From contig NWUY0300030615.1 in NCBI GenBank assembly GCA_004151065.3, forward strand, positions 9,654 through 27,822: DNA of 18,169 nt, written 5' to 3'. The translations under genes and the position numbers were made by a program. Of this stretch, positions 8,561 through 18,169 are shown piece after piece (position 1 is the first letter of the stretch; every line of letters starts with the position of its first letter). The stretch comes from Larix sibirica (Eukaryota > Streptophyta > Pinopsida > Pinales > Pinaceae). Below the pieces are notes generated by a model, which made no database searches, was not told where the DNA came from, and was given only the letters and a program-made list of their open reading frames with translations.

Positions 8561-9120
8561 ACATAAACTATTCAAGAGCATGTGTTGGTAGAATGATGGA
8601 GCTCTGCTCTCACAAACTGAAGCTCAGAATGTTTGTCATGATAATGCTAGCTATTTATCTGTAATAGTAATAAGAATTTAATTATTTATATGAATATCCC
8701 AGTGTCTAGACTTTTTTCCTTTGCATATAGAATTACTTTCCAAAAAATATTGCTAAAATATACATGATTATATGTTGGGTTTGTGTCTCAAATCCTGATC
8801 GAATATATATATGATTATACGCTACTATAAAATCCCGATCAAAATGTCAAACTTGCAGCATAGGGTGTCCTCAGAACAAAGCAAAAACTTCCCTACTAAA
8901 TCTGAACATAAACTATTCAAGATCATGTATTGGTAGAAAAAGATAGAGTTCTTCCTTTCGTGAACTGGAACTCATAAAGTTTGTGTTGATACTGCTATAT
9001 GTTTATCTGTAATAGTAATGAGGATTTTCATCTTAATATGAATAAGCAAAAGTTTCTAGACTCTATTTCTTTGCATATAGAATTATTTTCCAAATAAATC
9101 TTGCTAAAATATACAAGATT
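8561..9120. repeat. Imperfect tandem duplication, ~210-bp units with 135-bp spacer
   Basis: Unit 1 (8561-8770) and unit 2 (8906-9120) are offset by 345 bases. Shared landmarks in order are ACATAAACTATTCAAGA, TTGGTAGAA, TTTATCTGTAATAGTAAT, TCTAGACT, CTTTGCATATAGAATTA and TTGCTAAAATATACA. Identity is roughly 75% by eye with small indels, so the duplication is old. The spacer has its own pair of ATCCTGATCGAA / ATCCCGATCAAA words. No coding potential is seen. Confidence 0.85.
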
Positions 9121-10664
9121 TTCAGTCTCAGCATCATACAGCGACAATAACAATAAGAGGATTCTAGGCATCTTTCCATTCTATAGAATATTGTCTTGAG
9201 CTGTCAAATTGGATACATAAATCCCTTGATAGAGCATTTTTTTCTCACAACCTTTTGTTCCATACATGATTTTGGGATTGTCGAGATTCAGTTGAGGCTA
9301 TCGTCTAAGGAATAGAGCACTTCAAAAAAAGTTTTCCTTAAATCATATCTGCAAGGTACACAATCATCATCACTATTGTAGCCATTTCTAGTGTATGGCC
9401 CCATAGCTTGAAGAATCATTGCGAGGACAGGTAGACGCTAACAAACCAGACCAACTTTTCATAAATACAAACAATGTCATATACGGAAGACTGGGTTTGT
9501 AGCCTTGTTCACAAATTCATGTTCAAAACTACAATATGGCTACTGAATCAAATCATAAATTCTTTGAAAATACCATCGTTCAAACAAGATATAAACATTA
9601 CACTAACTATTGAGAGGATTCAAGTTCCCAACTTATTTTTCAATGTTGTGAAACATAATATACAAGGGAACAACGTTTGAATGTGGTCACAAAATAGAAA
9701 ATACATTCATTGCCACCTATGCAACTAACAGAGACCCATACAAACATCGTTGAACACTAGCATTTAATGTCCTAGATACAATTCCCCACAAAATGCTCAG
9801 GAAGTAATATAGAACATGCATGAGTCAACATATCATTTTCTTTATGAATATTAGATGAGCCAATATTAAATAAAATGCATTTATACATAATATAATATTT
9901 CAAGGAACTCATATGCTCCAAGCTAAAACCATTCACAAAATGCAGCAAAGCAGTTTAGTTGTGCTCCAACGCAAACATGCACTTGTACACTACAAAACTT
10001 ACATTTGATTACCTATAAAATAAGAACAACCAAGCCAAGAGAAGGTGAAGCATAATCCTCGAGGAACACTCTCCCATCACTTCATCTATTAAATGTCTCT
10101 TCTTGTAAGTATGAATCCTTTAAGATTGGCCACGAATGTTTTATATGCAAATTCATTTGATTTTTGGAAATTACATTTCTTCGTGGCTCCTCTCTGAAAG
10201 CTTCTTGTGTAGGAGTACAGGTGACTTCGCAAAGGAATCAGTGATGCGCTAACTACGGTTTGGGAAGCATGGTGGAGTCCTCGCTTTAGATGAGCTGAAA
10301 TAATTTGTGTATAGCAGCTTGTGACGAGCTGAGATATGAGATTGTAATCTTCTTTATTGTCAATAAGAAAGGAATTGATTGTTGTCCAAATTCTTGTTGT
10401 GGATCTAATTTTCATATTTTTAATTTAATTTTATTTATGGCTGAGTTTTTGGCCTGATTTAGTGGGCAGTCTGGGTTGATCTCAAACTGAACCCATGACA
10501 ATGCAATTAGAATGAAAGACAAAGAAATATTTCAAGAAGAACAAAGCCACGAATGTGAACATACAACATCTATGTAACTTTGAAAATCTAGTTCGTCAAA
10601 ATACTCACTGCCCATACTCTCCAGAACACTCTACTTGAAATTCATTGTTTATTGGACAGTCTAG
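9121..10664. other. No recognisable gene; one unrecognised minus-strand frame
   Basis: The stretch is AT-rich with no protein motif, tRNA or repeat that I recognise. A 108-codon minus-strand frame (10415 to 10089) starts MKIRSTTRIWTTINSF and contains SLIPLRSHLYSYTRSF. It has no known domain and an ordinary length for chance in this DNA. I do not call it a gene. Confidence 0.4.
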
Positions 10665-10760
10665 GATGGAATTATTGTCTCAGTTGGAGCATATGTCCTT
10701 GATGTTACTGGAGACCAGTCTGATAGTCCTTCAAAATCTCATTACTCTATTAATTCCCAG
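10665..10760 (+). other. Possible 96-base exon-like block, product not recognised
   Basis: The block is bounded by GACAGTCTAG on the left and CCCAG/GTAAGATG on the right, a good donor. It is open in one frame over all 32 codons, reading DGIIVSVGAYVLDVTGDQSD and then SPSKSHYSINSQ. The hydrophobic-strand-then-D/G pattern looks protein-like. I cannot assign a family, and no adjoining exon was found. It may be a decayed exon. Confidence 0.25.
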
Positions 10761-10959
10761 GTAAGATGAGAAATCTGGCTCTATTTTTCCTTGGTTAGAT
10801 GAAAAATGCGGGATGCACATCAACTCTGAAGAACTAGTTGTTTTAATCTAATATAGAAAGATGGTAGAATGTTTTGATTTGAATTGAACATAAAAAATTT
10901 GTAACTACATAAAATGTACAGTAGGGGAAAATCATTACATTTCTATATTCATAGCTTTT

Positions 10960-11252
10960 TTGGATAGAATTAAAATGCATCTTATATTCACTGATAACCC
11001 AGAGATATAACAATATAGCTGATGCTCTGAGGATCCAGAAGTGAAATAACTAAACATATTTTTCCATCCAACTTAAAACACCTTGACTTGTGAACTCTAA
11101 CAAACAGCTACCATCAAACAAGTAACATCATTATTTCGGGAATTTTGGATTAAAAAATGTGTCTTATATTACACCGATAATTCAGAGATACAACAATATA
11201 GCTAATGTTGTGAAATTTTAGAAGTGAAATACCTAAACATAGTTCTCCAACC
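10960..11252. repeat. Imperfect tandem duplication, ~110-bp units
   Basis: Unit 1 (10960-11072) and unit 2 (11145-11252) share TCTTATATT, CAGAGATA, AACAATATAGCT, AGAAGTGAAATA and CTAAACAT in order. The 72-base spacer is unrelated. Identity is about 75% by eye. Confidence 0.85.
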
Positions 11253-12011
11253 ACTGGATTGGCACATGCCTATCCATAAAACGTTCACGAAATCTATTTT
11301 TCCTTTACCTATAAGTAAATATTGAAGTCCATATATTGATCCTGATTCATCCTCTGCATTATCCATAGATGAGTGGACTTTTACCTATGTGGAAATTGAA
11401 ACGAGTTGTATCTTTGAGGATGCAAGATTAATTGTCCATCTACATACCCCATATTTAACTAAACATCAGGGAGAATGAAAAATTTATTGTAGCTGCTCAG
11501 AGATTCTCTTTCAGAAATGGCCCTTTTGCATCAAAACATTACTTCTTTGAATTTTTGGTCAGACCGTTGCAAACCAACTAAAATATTCTCAATTTCTTCT
11601 TGTTTTGACCACATTTAACATTGCAATATGAACCAGGCACTTACGATTGAATTCATAATTAAGTAGCTGGTAGCTGCATGGAATGTGTGAAAAACATACT
11701 ACTATGTGCACTATATTGAAGGAGAAGAGCCATAAATTTCATTGGAGTTTATAGTTGTTATATAAAAATAATAAATTAGAGAAGAAAGAAAATCAACAAT
11801 TCTCAATATGTTATTGAGAAAAATTTCATGAACCTTTCTCATTTTTTATTACAAATCCATTGGTCTTTGTTTTTGGTTGATGGAGAACTAATAAAAATTC
11901 TTGATGATGTTTCTTCTTGAGCTTAACAATATGTTGTATGTTTGTAGCTTTTAAGCACAAACGATATTGGGTTTGGCAATTTATGATTGGATATGAAGGA
12001 TTAACAATTTC
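11253..12011. other. No feature recognised
   Basis: AT-rich sequence, no conserved protein block or repeat on either strand. It ends exactly where the 2.53-kb duplicated segment begins; the last bases are CAATTTC, sharing TTTC with the junction at 14537-14540. Confidence 0.45.
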
Positions 12012-12840
12012 ATTCCAGACCCAAATACCACCAAGTTAATCAAAATTATCAACTGTATTTCCCTATTTTAATGTGCCTTCAGTTTTCAAATATTTTGTTA
12101 TGGATAAATTCAAATTTGCTTGTGATGATAAAATTCTGGAGAACAGATTAGGAAGGCAATTATAGATTCTCCTATATCTAGAATCAAGAAAGGTGAATCA
12201 TGTTGAAACCTAATATTGCAATGACTTGATGTCTTCCATTGATATAAATATTATCCATGTGTTTCAATGTTTGAAATAATATACACAACCTCTTCAAATG
12301 GCAGGGAGCTATGAATTTTTGGTTAGGTCTAGATATTACATTGTTAGATTTGGAACCATGAAATGTGCCTGTAATATAAATCTAATTAACTGAATGAAAA
12401 TCTGTTAATAAGGGAACAAATAATAATTGCATTAATATTATTGATTGACCACATAGTTGAGAATTACAACAATCATGTATGGTAAACGGTAGAATATATT
12501 TTAATAGTTCTCTGCTTCAACTGTCTGATTCAATTTTGGAGTAAAATTTATAGTTCTAAGGTTGATTTTGGTGTCTAAGAAGCCATATGCTCTGAGGTGT
12601 CTCTCAGGACTTGCAACTAATATTGAGTGTAAAGAACCAAGGGTTTTATCAGCCTGATCTATGTCCAAGGAATTGTAACATTAGAATTCTTTAAAATATT
12701 TTTTCATTGGTCCTTATCTGGGAAACAATGCAGGAATACACTTGAAGACCTGGAAGTGGAAATTCTAGACTCTCCACCATGCCTCATGAATGCATAACTT
12801 CTGTTGGTATTCTTGCGAGTTGTTTCATAAATCAGGACTA

Positions 12841-12976
12841 AATTTGTCACGTGTGTAATGCACACTTTAAATGGAGGCCCCTAGGAAGTGGACACCACTC
12901 ACACGATTTATTGCACATGTGAAATGTAAACTACAGGCCCTTAGGAAGTGGACACCACTCACATGAGTTGCTGCAC
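12841..12976. repeat. 60-bp tandem repeat (second copy at 15371-15506)
   Basis: A unit with the core AGGAAGTGGACACCACTCAC recurs at a 60-base period (near 12882 and 12942), preceded by AGGCCC. The weaker flanks (TTGTCACGTGTG, CACACGATTTATTGCAC, CACATGAGTTGCTGCAC) suggest two full units and a partial third. Core identity is about 95%; the flanks are much lower. Confidence 0.85.
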
Positions 12977-13660
12977 TGAGAACAAAGGTTGTTGGGTACC
13001 CCAATCAGCCTCAAATTAAAACCTAACAAACTTTCTTCATGTGTGTTTATGGGTAACTTACCAAGAGACCAAGTTGTCTAGACTCTAGACAAATGAATAC
13101 AATATTACATGATTAGAGGTAGCTTTCACCATGATGATCCCATATTGATTCACCTAAACTATACATATTGACTGCAAAAGATGTATTTTCTTATGTTTGC
13201 AAATTATACAAGTTCTTTATTTAGAAGGGAGGCATTACACTAGAGGAAAACTTGATCTGGCACTGCCAAGGCTAAAGAGCTAAGATGTTTTGTGCCTATT
13301 AAGTTTTTCCCACTAAGATTTGATGGGTATAATTATATACTTTTTGATGTAATATTGTTTGTGCAAAGTGGAGGTGAAAATCTTCACAAATAAGTTTCTT
13401 CTTAGTCTCAATCAGCTTAGTGAAGTAACCCTTATATAATTTCCATTTTCTTCTTTGAAGTAATTTTCATCTGAAAATGTGGAACAACATATTATAATCA
13501 TTTAAGTTGTTTCACTCAATCTCTCTTTCTCTCTATCTCTCTTTCACACATACATATCGTGCATGTAACTCCAAAAATTTCAACATGGTTTGGGCATATG
13601 TACAATAAAAAATTATCTTAAATTTGGGACACTGCTTCATTGATTTAGTTTTAATTTTTA

Positions 13661-14441
13661 AAGCCAGAGGGGGATTGGGATGATAAGGAATATGATGAGT
13701 GAAAAGATCCAACCATTCCAAATCCAGAGTACAAAGGACCTTGGAAGCCAAAGGTGCTTGAAGCTAATTATTATAAAAAAATTCTTTTTGTATTTCATTC
13801 CTTGCCCATTTTGTTGTATCTTTAATTGTGCTTCCTTATAATGTTGCATCTAATTGTGATTCCTTATAATGTTGCATCTATTGGCTTGGAAGAAAATAAA
13901 AAATCAGAATTACAAAGGAAAATGGGTTGCACCAATGATTTTCAATCCTCATAAACTATTGAATTTTAGTAACAATTTGACTAAGATCTACCATTGTCTA
14001 TATATTTCAATCTCATTTATTTTTTCATATTCATCACTATCTGTTATTTGGGATACACTATATAAAACATATTTCAGGGATGATATGGAACCCTATGTTT
14101 ACTCAATCTGAAATAGTTCGGAATTGAATTATGGAAGGTAAGTGATAGATCAATTTTCCATGTGTTCAGTCATTTATATAAACTATTTTTAGATAATAAA
14201 TGTTACTTTGCTGCAATTACAGGTTAAATTGGGACCATTATTTTGATAACATTTTAGTATGTGATGATCTTGAATATGAAAACAAAAGGATGTAATTTGT
14301 TTCTTGGAAACTATATAATTATTTAGTTCTTTACTTTATTTTTCTAGGTATGAAGGTCATCACACTTTTAATATGTGAAAATTGCATTTTATCAGGCTGA
14401 AATGGAATCTTTTGAAGCGCAACAGAAAAAAGGAAGATGAG
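13661..14441 (+). pseudogene. Calreticulin pseudogene fragment, left copy
   Basis: Calreticulin is an ER-lumen calcium-binding lectin chaperone. Exon-like blocks run as follows. 13661-13753: KPEGDWDDKEYDE, stop, KDPT, IPNPEYKGPWKPK. 13893-~13952: KIKNQNYKGKWVAPMIFNP. 14078-14137: DDMEPYVYS, then NLK, stop, FGIELWK. 14223-~14310: VK.GPLF then DNILVCDDLEYEN. 14396-14441: AEMESFEAQQKKGR. These match the end of the P-domain, the end of the globular domain and the start of the C-domain, in order. Introns 13754-13892 and 14138-14222 keep GT..AG. Lesions are TGA for Trp at 13700, TAG for Tyr at 14114, a 1-base loss near 14105 and a 1-base gain near 14244. The N-domain is absent upstream. This is a decayed genomic (intron-bearing) copy, not a processed one. 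Confidence 0.88.
13823..13878. repeat. 28-bp tandem duplication in the pseudogene intron
   Basis: TAATTGTG, one variable base, then TTCCTTATAATGTTGCATC is repeated at 13823-13850 and 13851-13878, with a C/A difference at unit position 9. It lies in the intron that splits KPK from KIKN, and recurs in the right copy at 16353-16408. Confidence 0.9.
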
Positions 14442-14540
14442 GTTAGTCTATTGTATACTTAAATTATGAACATTTAGAAGGATAAGGTGGATCAACATGT
14501 TTTGCAATGATCTGTAATATATTTTATCTTGGTATTTTTC

Positions 14541-14541
14541 N
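14541..14541. other. Single N exactly between the two 2.53-kb copies
   Basis: The left flank is GGTATTTTTC (end of the left copy), the right flank ATTCCAGACC (start of the right copy). Some short-read scaffolders write one N where two contigs are placed adjacent or overlapping but could not be merged. The position matches that situation exactly. Confidence 0.95.
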
Positions 14542-17068
14542 ATTCCAGACCCAAATACCACCAAGTTAATCAAAATTATCAACTGTATTTCCCTATTTTA
14601 ATGTGCCTTCAGTTTTCAAATATTTTGTTATGGATAAATTCAAATTTGCTTGTGATGATAAAATTCTGGAGAACAGATTAGGAAGGCAATTATAGATTCT
14701 CCTATATCTAGAATCAAGAAAGGTGAATCATGTTGAAACCTAATATTGCAATGACTTGATGTCTTCCATTGATATAAATATTATCCATGTGTTTCAATGT
14801 TTGAAATAATATACACAACCTCTTCAAATGGCAGGGAGCTATGAATTTTTGGTTAGGTCTAGATATTACATTGTTAGATTTGGAACCATGAAATGTGCCT
14901 GTAATATAAATCTAATTAAGTGCATGAAAATCTGTTAATAAGGGAACAAATAATAATTGCATTAATATTATTGATTGACCACATAGTTGAGAATTACAAC
15001 AATCATGTATGGTAAACGGTAGAATATATTTTAATAGTTCTCTGCTTCAACTGTCTGATTCAATTTTGGAGTAAAATTTATAGTTCTAAGGTTGATTTTG
15101 GTGTCTAAGAAGCCATATGCTCTGAGGTGTCTCTCAGGACTTGCAACTAATATTGAGTGTAAAGAACCAAGGGTTTTATCAGCCTGATCTATGTCCAAGG
15201 AATTGTAACATTAGAATTCTTTAAAATATTTTTTCATTGGTCCTTATCTGGGAAACAATGCAGGAATACACTTGAAGACCTGGAAGTGGAAATTCTAGAC
15301 TCTCCACCATGCCTCATGAATGCATAACTTCTGTTGGTATTCTTGCGAGTTGTTTCATAAATCAGGACTAAATTTGTCACGTGTGTAATGCACACTTTAA
15401 ATGGAGGCCCCTAGGAAGTGGACACCACTCACACGATTTATTGCACATGTGAAATGTAAACTACAGGCCCTTAGGAAGTGGACACCACTCACATGAGTTG
15501 CTGCACTGAGAACAAAGGTTGTTGGGTACCCCAATCAGCCTCAAATTAAAACCTAACAAACTTTCTTCATGTGTGTTTATGGGTAACTTACCAAGAGACC
15601 AAGTTGTCTAGACTCTAGACAAATGAATACAATATTACATGATTAGAGGTAGCTTTCACCATGATGATCCCATATTGATTCACCTAAACTATACATATTG
15701 ACTGCAAAAGATGTATTTTCTTATGTTTGCAAATTATACAAGTTCTTTATTTAGAAGGGAGGCATTACACTAGAGGAAAACTTGATCTGGCACTGCCAAG
15801 GCTAAAGAGCTAAGATGTTTTGTGCCTATTAAGTTTTTCCCACTAAGATTTGATGGGTATAATTATATACTTTTTGATGTAATATTGTTTGTGCAAAGTG
15901 GAGGTGAAAATCTTCACAAATAAGTTTCTTCTTAGTCTCAATCAGCTTAGTGAAGTAACCCTTATATAATTTCCATTTTCTTCTTTGAAGTAATTTTCAT
16001 CTGAAAATGTGGAACAACATATTATAATCATTTAAGTTGTTTCACTCAATCTCTCTTTCTCTCTATCTCTCTTTCACACATACATATCGTGCATGTAACT
16101 CCAAAAATTTCAACATGGTTTGGGCATATGTACAATAAAAAATTATCTTAAATTTGGGACACTGCTTCATTGATTTAGTTTTAATTTTTAAAGCCAGAGG
16201 GGGATTGGGATGATAAGGAATATGATGAGTGAAAAGATCCAACCATTCCAAATCCAGAGTACAAAGGACCTTGGAAGCCAAAGGTGCTTGAAGCTAATTA
16301 TTATAAAAAAATTCTTTTTGTATTTCATTCCTTGCCCATTTTGTTGTATCTTTAATTGTGCTTCCTTATAATGTTGCATCTAATTGTGATTCCTTATAAT
16401 GTTGCATCTATTGGCTTGGAAGAAAATAAAAAATCAGAATTACAAAGGAAAATGGGTTGCACCAATGATTTTCAATCCTCATAAACTATTGAATTTTAGT
16501 AACAATTTGACTAAGATCTACCATTGTCTATATATTTCAATCTCATTTATTTTTTCATATTCATCACTATCTGTTATTTGGGATACACTATATAAAACAT
16601 ATTTCAGGGATGATATGGAACCCTATGTTTACTCAATCTGAAATAGTTCGGAATTGAATTATGGAAGGTAAGTGATAGATCAATTTTCCATGTGTTCAGT
16701 CATTTATATAAACTATTTTTAGATAATAAATGTTACTTTGCTGCAATTACAGGTTAAATTGGGACCATTATTTTGATAACATTTTAGTATGTGATGATCT
16801 TGAATATGAAAACAAAAGGATGTAATTTGTTTCTTGGAAACTATATAATTATTTAGTTCTTTACTTTATTTTTCTAGGTATGAAGGTCATCACACTTTTA
16901 ATATGTGAAAATTGCATTTCATCGGGCTTAAAAGGAAGCTTTTAAGTGGAAGAGAAAAAGGAAGATGAGGTTTGTCTATTGTGTACTTAAATTATGAACA
17001 TTTAGAAAGATAAGGTGGATCAACATGTTTTGCAATGAACTGTATTATATTTTCTCTTGGTATTTTTA
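14542..17068. repeat. 2.53-kb direct repeat, right copy
   Basis: This is the counterpart of 12012-14540. It holds the same tandem repeats (60-bp period at 15371-15506, 28-bp unit at 16353-16408, CT-rich run at 16050-16073) and the same pseudogene lesions. Similarity ends near GGTATTTTT at 17059-17067, where the left copy reaches the N. Beyond it the right copy continues into unique sequence. Confidence 0.98.
16191..16969 (+). pseudogene. Calreticulin pseudogene fragment, right copy
   Basis: Up to 16919 it is identical to the left copy, with the same exon-like blocks 2,530 bases further on and the same stops (TGA at 16230, TAG at 16644) and frameshifts. The last block (16926-16969) differs. 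It reads GCTTAAAAGGAAGC, where the left copy has GCTGAAATGGAATC. It carries an in-frame TAA if read in phase, is 2 bases shorter, and its acceptor AG is changed to GG. With a small frame correction this block fits the acidic AEKEAF-type start of the calreticulin C-domain better than the left one does. The relic probably continues downstream to 17441. Confidence 0.85.
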
Positions 17069-17178
17069 TTGTATGTTGCATAAGATTTTTTCTTACATTG
17101 TAGAAGGTGAAATATTTATTCCTCATAGTCAAAAGCTCGATTTACCCTTGTGAATTATTTACTCAACTACTAGTATAG

Positions 17179-17441
17179 GAAGTTATTAAGGATTCTGAGG
17201 ATGACGAGACAAATGTAAGTTTTGAAACTTTTTTTTTTAATTTCAATTATTGAGCCACGAGATGTTGAGTTACCTTTATAAATAACTATGTCCATTGTGT
17301 AGGTCACAAGTAGAAATGTCAAGCTCGTTCTTGATCTCTCTAGTAAAGCCTAACATGAATTGTTGTTTCAGGTATTTTTTCTAATAAGATGAGAATGAAG
17401 AGCTTGAAGAAGAGGAGGATAAGGATGATCATGTAATAGTT
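17179..17441 (+). pseudogene. Acidic C-terminal exon remnants of the calreticulin relic
   Basis: Block 17179-17214 lies between ACTAGTATAG and a perfect GTAAGT donor, and reads EVIKDSEDDETN. Block 17389-~17441 follows a T-rich tract ending CTAATAAG and reads DENEELEEEEDKDDH. Both are in plus orientation, at the right place and with the acidic composition of a calreticulin C-domain, which stores calcium and normally ends in the ER-retention tetrapeptide HDEL. Here the final His is followed by VIV, so no retention signal is readable. Acidic tracts are not family-specific, so the assignment depends on synteny with the upstream blocks. Confidence 0.55.
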
Positions 17442-18169
17442 ATGATGTGTAACTTACCCTCTTTGTTGATCTATGCAAGATGCAAGTTTTAATCAAATTT
17501 GGAAGAGTTTGCTATACGCGGTCTCTGATATACATTGATCTTTTTTCTTTCAAGATGAATTGTAGATGAATTGTAGGAGATATACATTATTTGGAATTCA
17601 GTTTGGGTAAAGGTGCTAATAACAATTCAATCGCTTTTACTAGCTTAGGGATAAATTATAACATGTTGCTCAATTGTATTTGATGTCCAAAATAATTTGG
17701 AATAGACTTACACTGGGAAAGGTTTTTATAAAAAGTCTCTTTTAAAAGGGATATAATTTTTTTTAAGTACTTGTTCAAATGAATTTGTTAACTTGCAAAG
17801 GAAACATGTATCTTCTAAACAAATTTAAATAGAAATTAATTTGGGAAGCTAATTGATATATCTTATTTTTCGAATGTTCATTGTCAAAAAGTAATTTGTA
17901 AACATTTCAGGATTTGATTGTTTATCTTTTGTTTCTACCATGTGATCATCCGAAAAATCTCTTATTAGAAAACCTACAGTTAGGCAGAGCCGGTGATGTT
18001 ATGCCAAAAGGTGTCCAAAAGGATGGCCAACCATGATATTCAATTTTCAATAAAAGTCTTCTATTTGTTACTGTAAACATTGTTCTTTTTTGAGCTAATT
18101 GTGCATTCTTTTTTAATATTTTTTTTAGTTGTATTGGGAATGGTCATTTTTCATGCATCTCCTTCATGA
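17442..18169. other. No gene recognised in the right end
   Basis: AT-rich, T-rich sequence. The acidic frame stays open until TAA at 17490-17492 but is no longer acidic. A short AGATGAATTGT doublet lies near 17553-17574. No conserved protein block, RNA gene or repeat relationship to the rest of the window was found. Confidence 0.45.

Larger units (their letters stand above)
12012..14540. repeat. 2.53-kb direct repeat, left copy
   Basis: The copy begins ATTCCAGACCCAAATACC and matches 14542 onward at a constant offset of 2,530. By eye only two bases differ through 14389: C/G at 12390 versus 14920, and A/C at 12393 versus 14923. From 14390 to 14540 the copies differ at roughly one base in eight and by a 2-base indel. 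The left copy ends at the N in 14541. It contains the calreticulin pseudogene fragment, a 60-bp tandem repeat and a CT-rich run (13520-13543). Confidence 0.98.

Noticed and set aside
13533-13849. Minus-strand frames of 63-72 codons, present in both copies
   Set aside because: They lie antisense to the calreticulin exon and intron. Their duplication follows from the repeated segment and is not evidence for coding.
13869-14111. 80-codon plus-strand frame as an independent gene
   Set aside because: It reads through an intron: KIKNQNYKGKW at its start and DDMEPYVYS at its end are calreticulin exon parts, and the middle is A/T-rich intron translation.
17430-17441. Possible HDEL retention signal after the acidic tract
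   Set aside because: The sequence reads His-Val-Ile-Val. Only the first residue agrees, so no retention signal is claimed.
1-18169. CRISPR arrays, bacterial operons, phage or defence systems
   Set aside because: No regularly spaced repeats with unique spacers and no bacterial gene organisation. Splice-interrupted relics and the plant-type copia element place the window in a plant nuclear genome.

Overview
This looks like an AT-rich, repeat-dense, essentially gene-free stretch of a seed-plant nuclear genome, probably from a large-genome species such as a conifer. That rests on a decayed Ty1/copia retrotransposon in the style common in gymnosperms and other plants, many imperfect local duplications, spliced gene relics with GT..AG introns, and no intact long reading frame on either strand. 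The species call is an inference. No intact protein-coding gene, tRNA, rRNA or CRISPR array could be supported.

Layout. 1-2266: unique AT-rich sequence with one weak exon-like block (1797-1921). 2267-5640: relic of a copia-type LTR retrotransposon on the minus strand. It has a candidate 3' LTR (2267-2882, with a TATA box) and an unidentified internal block (2883-4080). It also has broken gag, protease and pre-integrase remnants (4152-5407). Integrase, reverse transcriptase and RNase H are not recognisable. 5665-6330: a 44-bp duplication, then a degenerate tract of GCGG/GTGG/GATTG words in both orientations. 6457-6985: scattered short repeats, one shared with the retroelement interior. 6986-12011: mostly unrecognised sequence with two imperfect local duplications and one exon-like block.

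12012-17068: the most informative part. A 2.53-kb segment occurs twice, head to tail, and the two copies are separated by exactly one N (14541). The first 2,378 bp differ at only two positions; the last ~150 bp diverge strongly. Each copy carries the same spliced calreticulin pseudogene fragment on the plus strand. It holds the end of the P-domain, the start of the C-domain and recognisable introns, with two in-frame stops and two frameshifts. The right-hand copy continues into acidic exon remnants (17179-17214, 17389-17441) that fit a calreticulin C-terminus. The exact placement of the N makes an unmerged contig overlap (false duplication) at least as likely as a real tandem duplication.

Nothing in the window supports a new functional system. 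The points worth checking are the N-marked duplication, the duplicated calreticulin relic, the GCGG/GTGG tract and the unidentified block that stands where most of pol should be in the copia relic.
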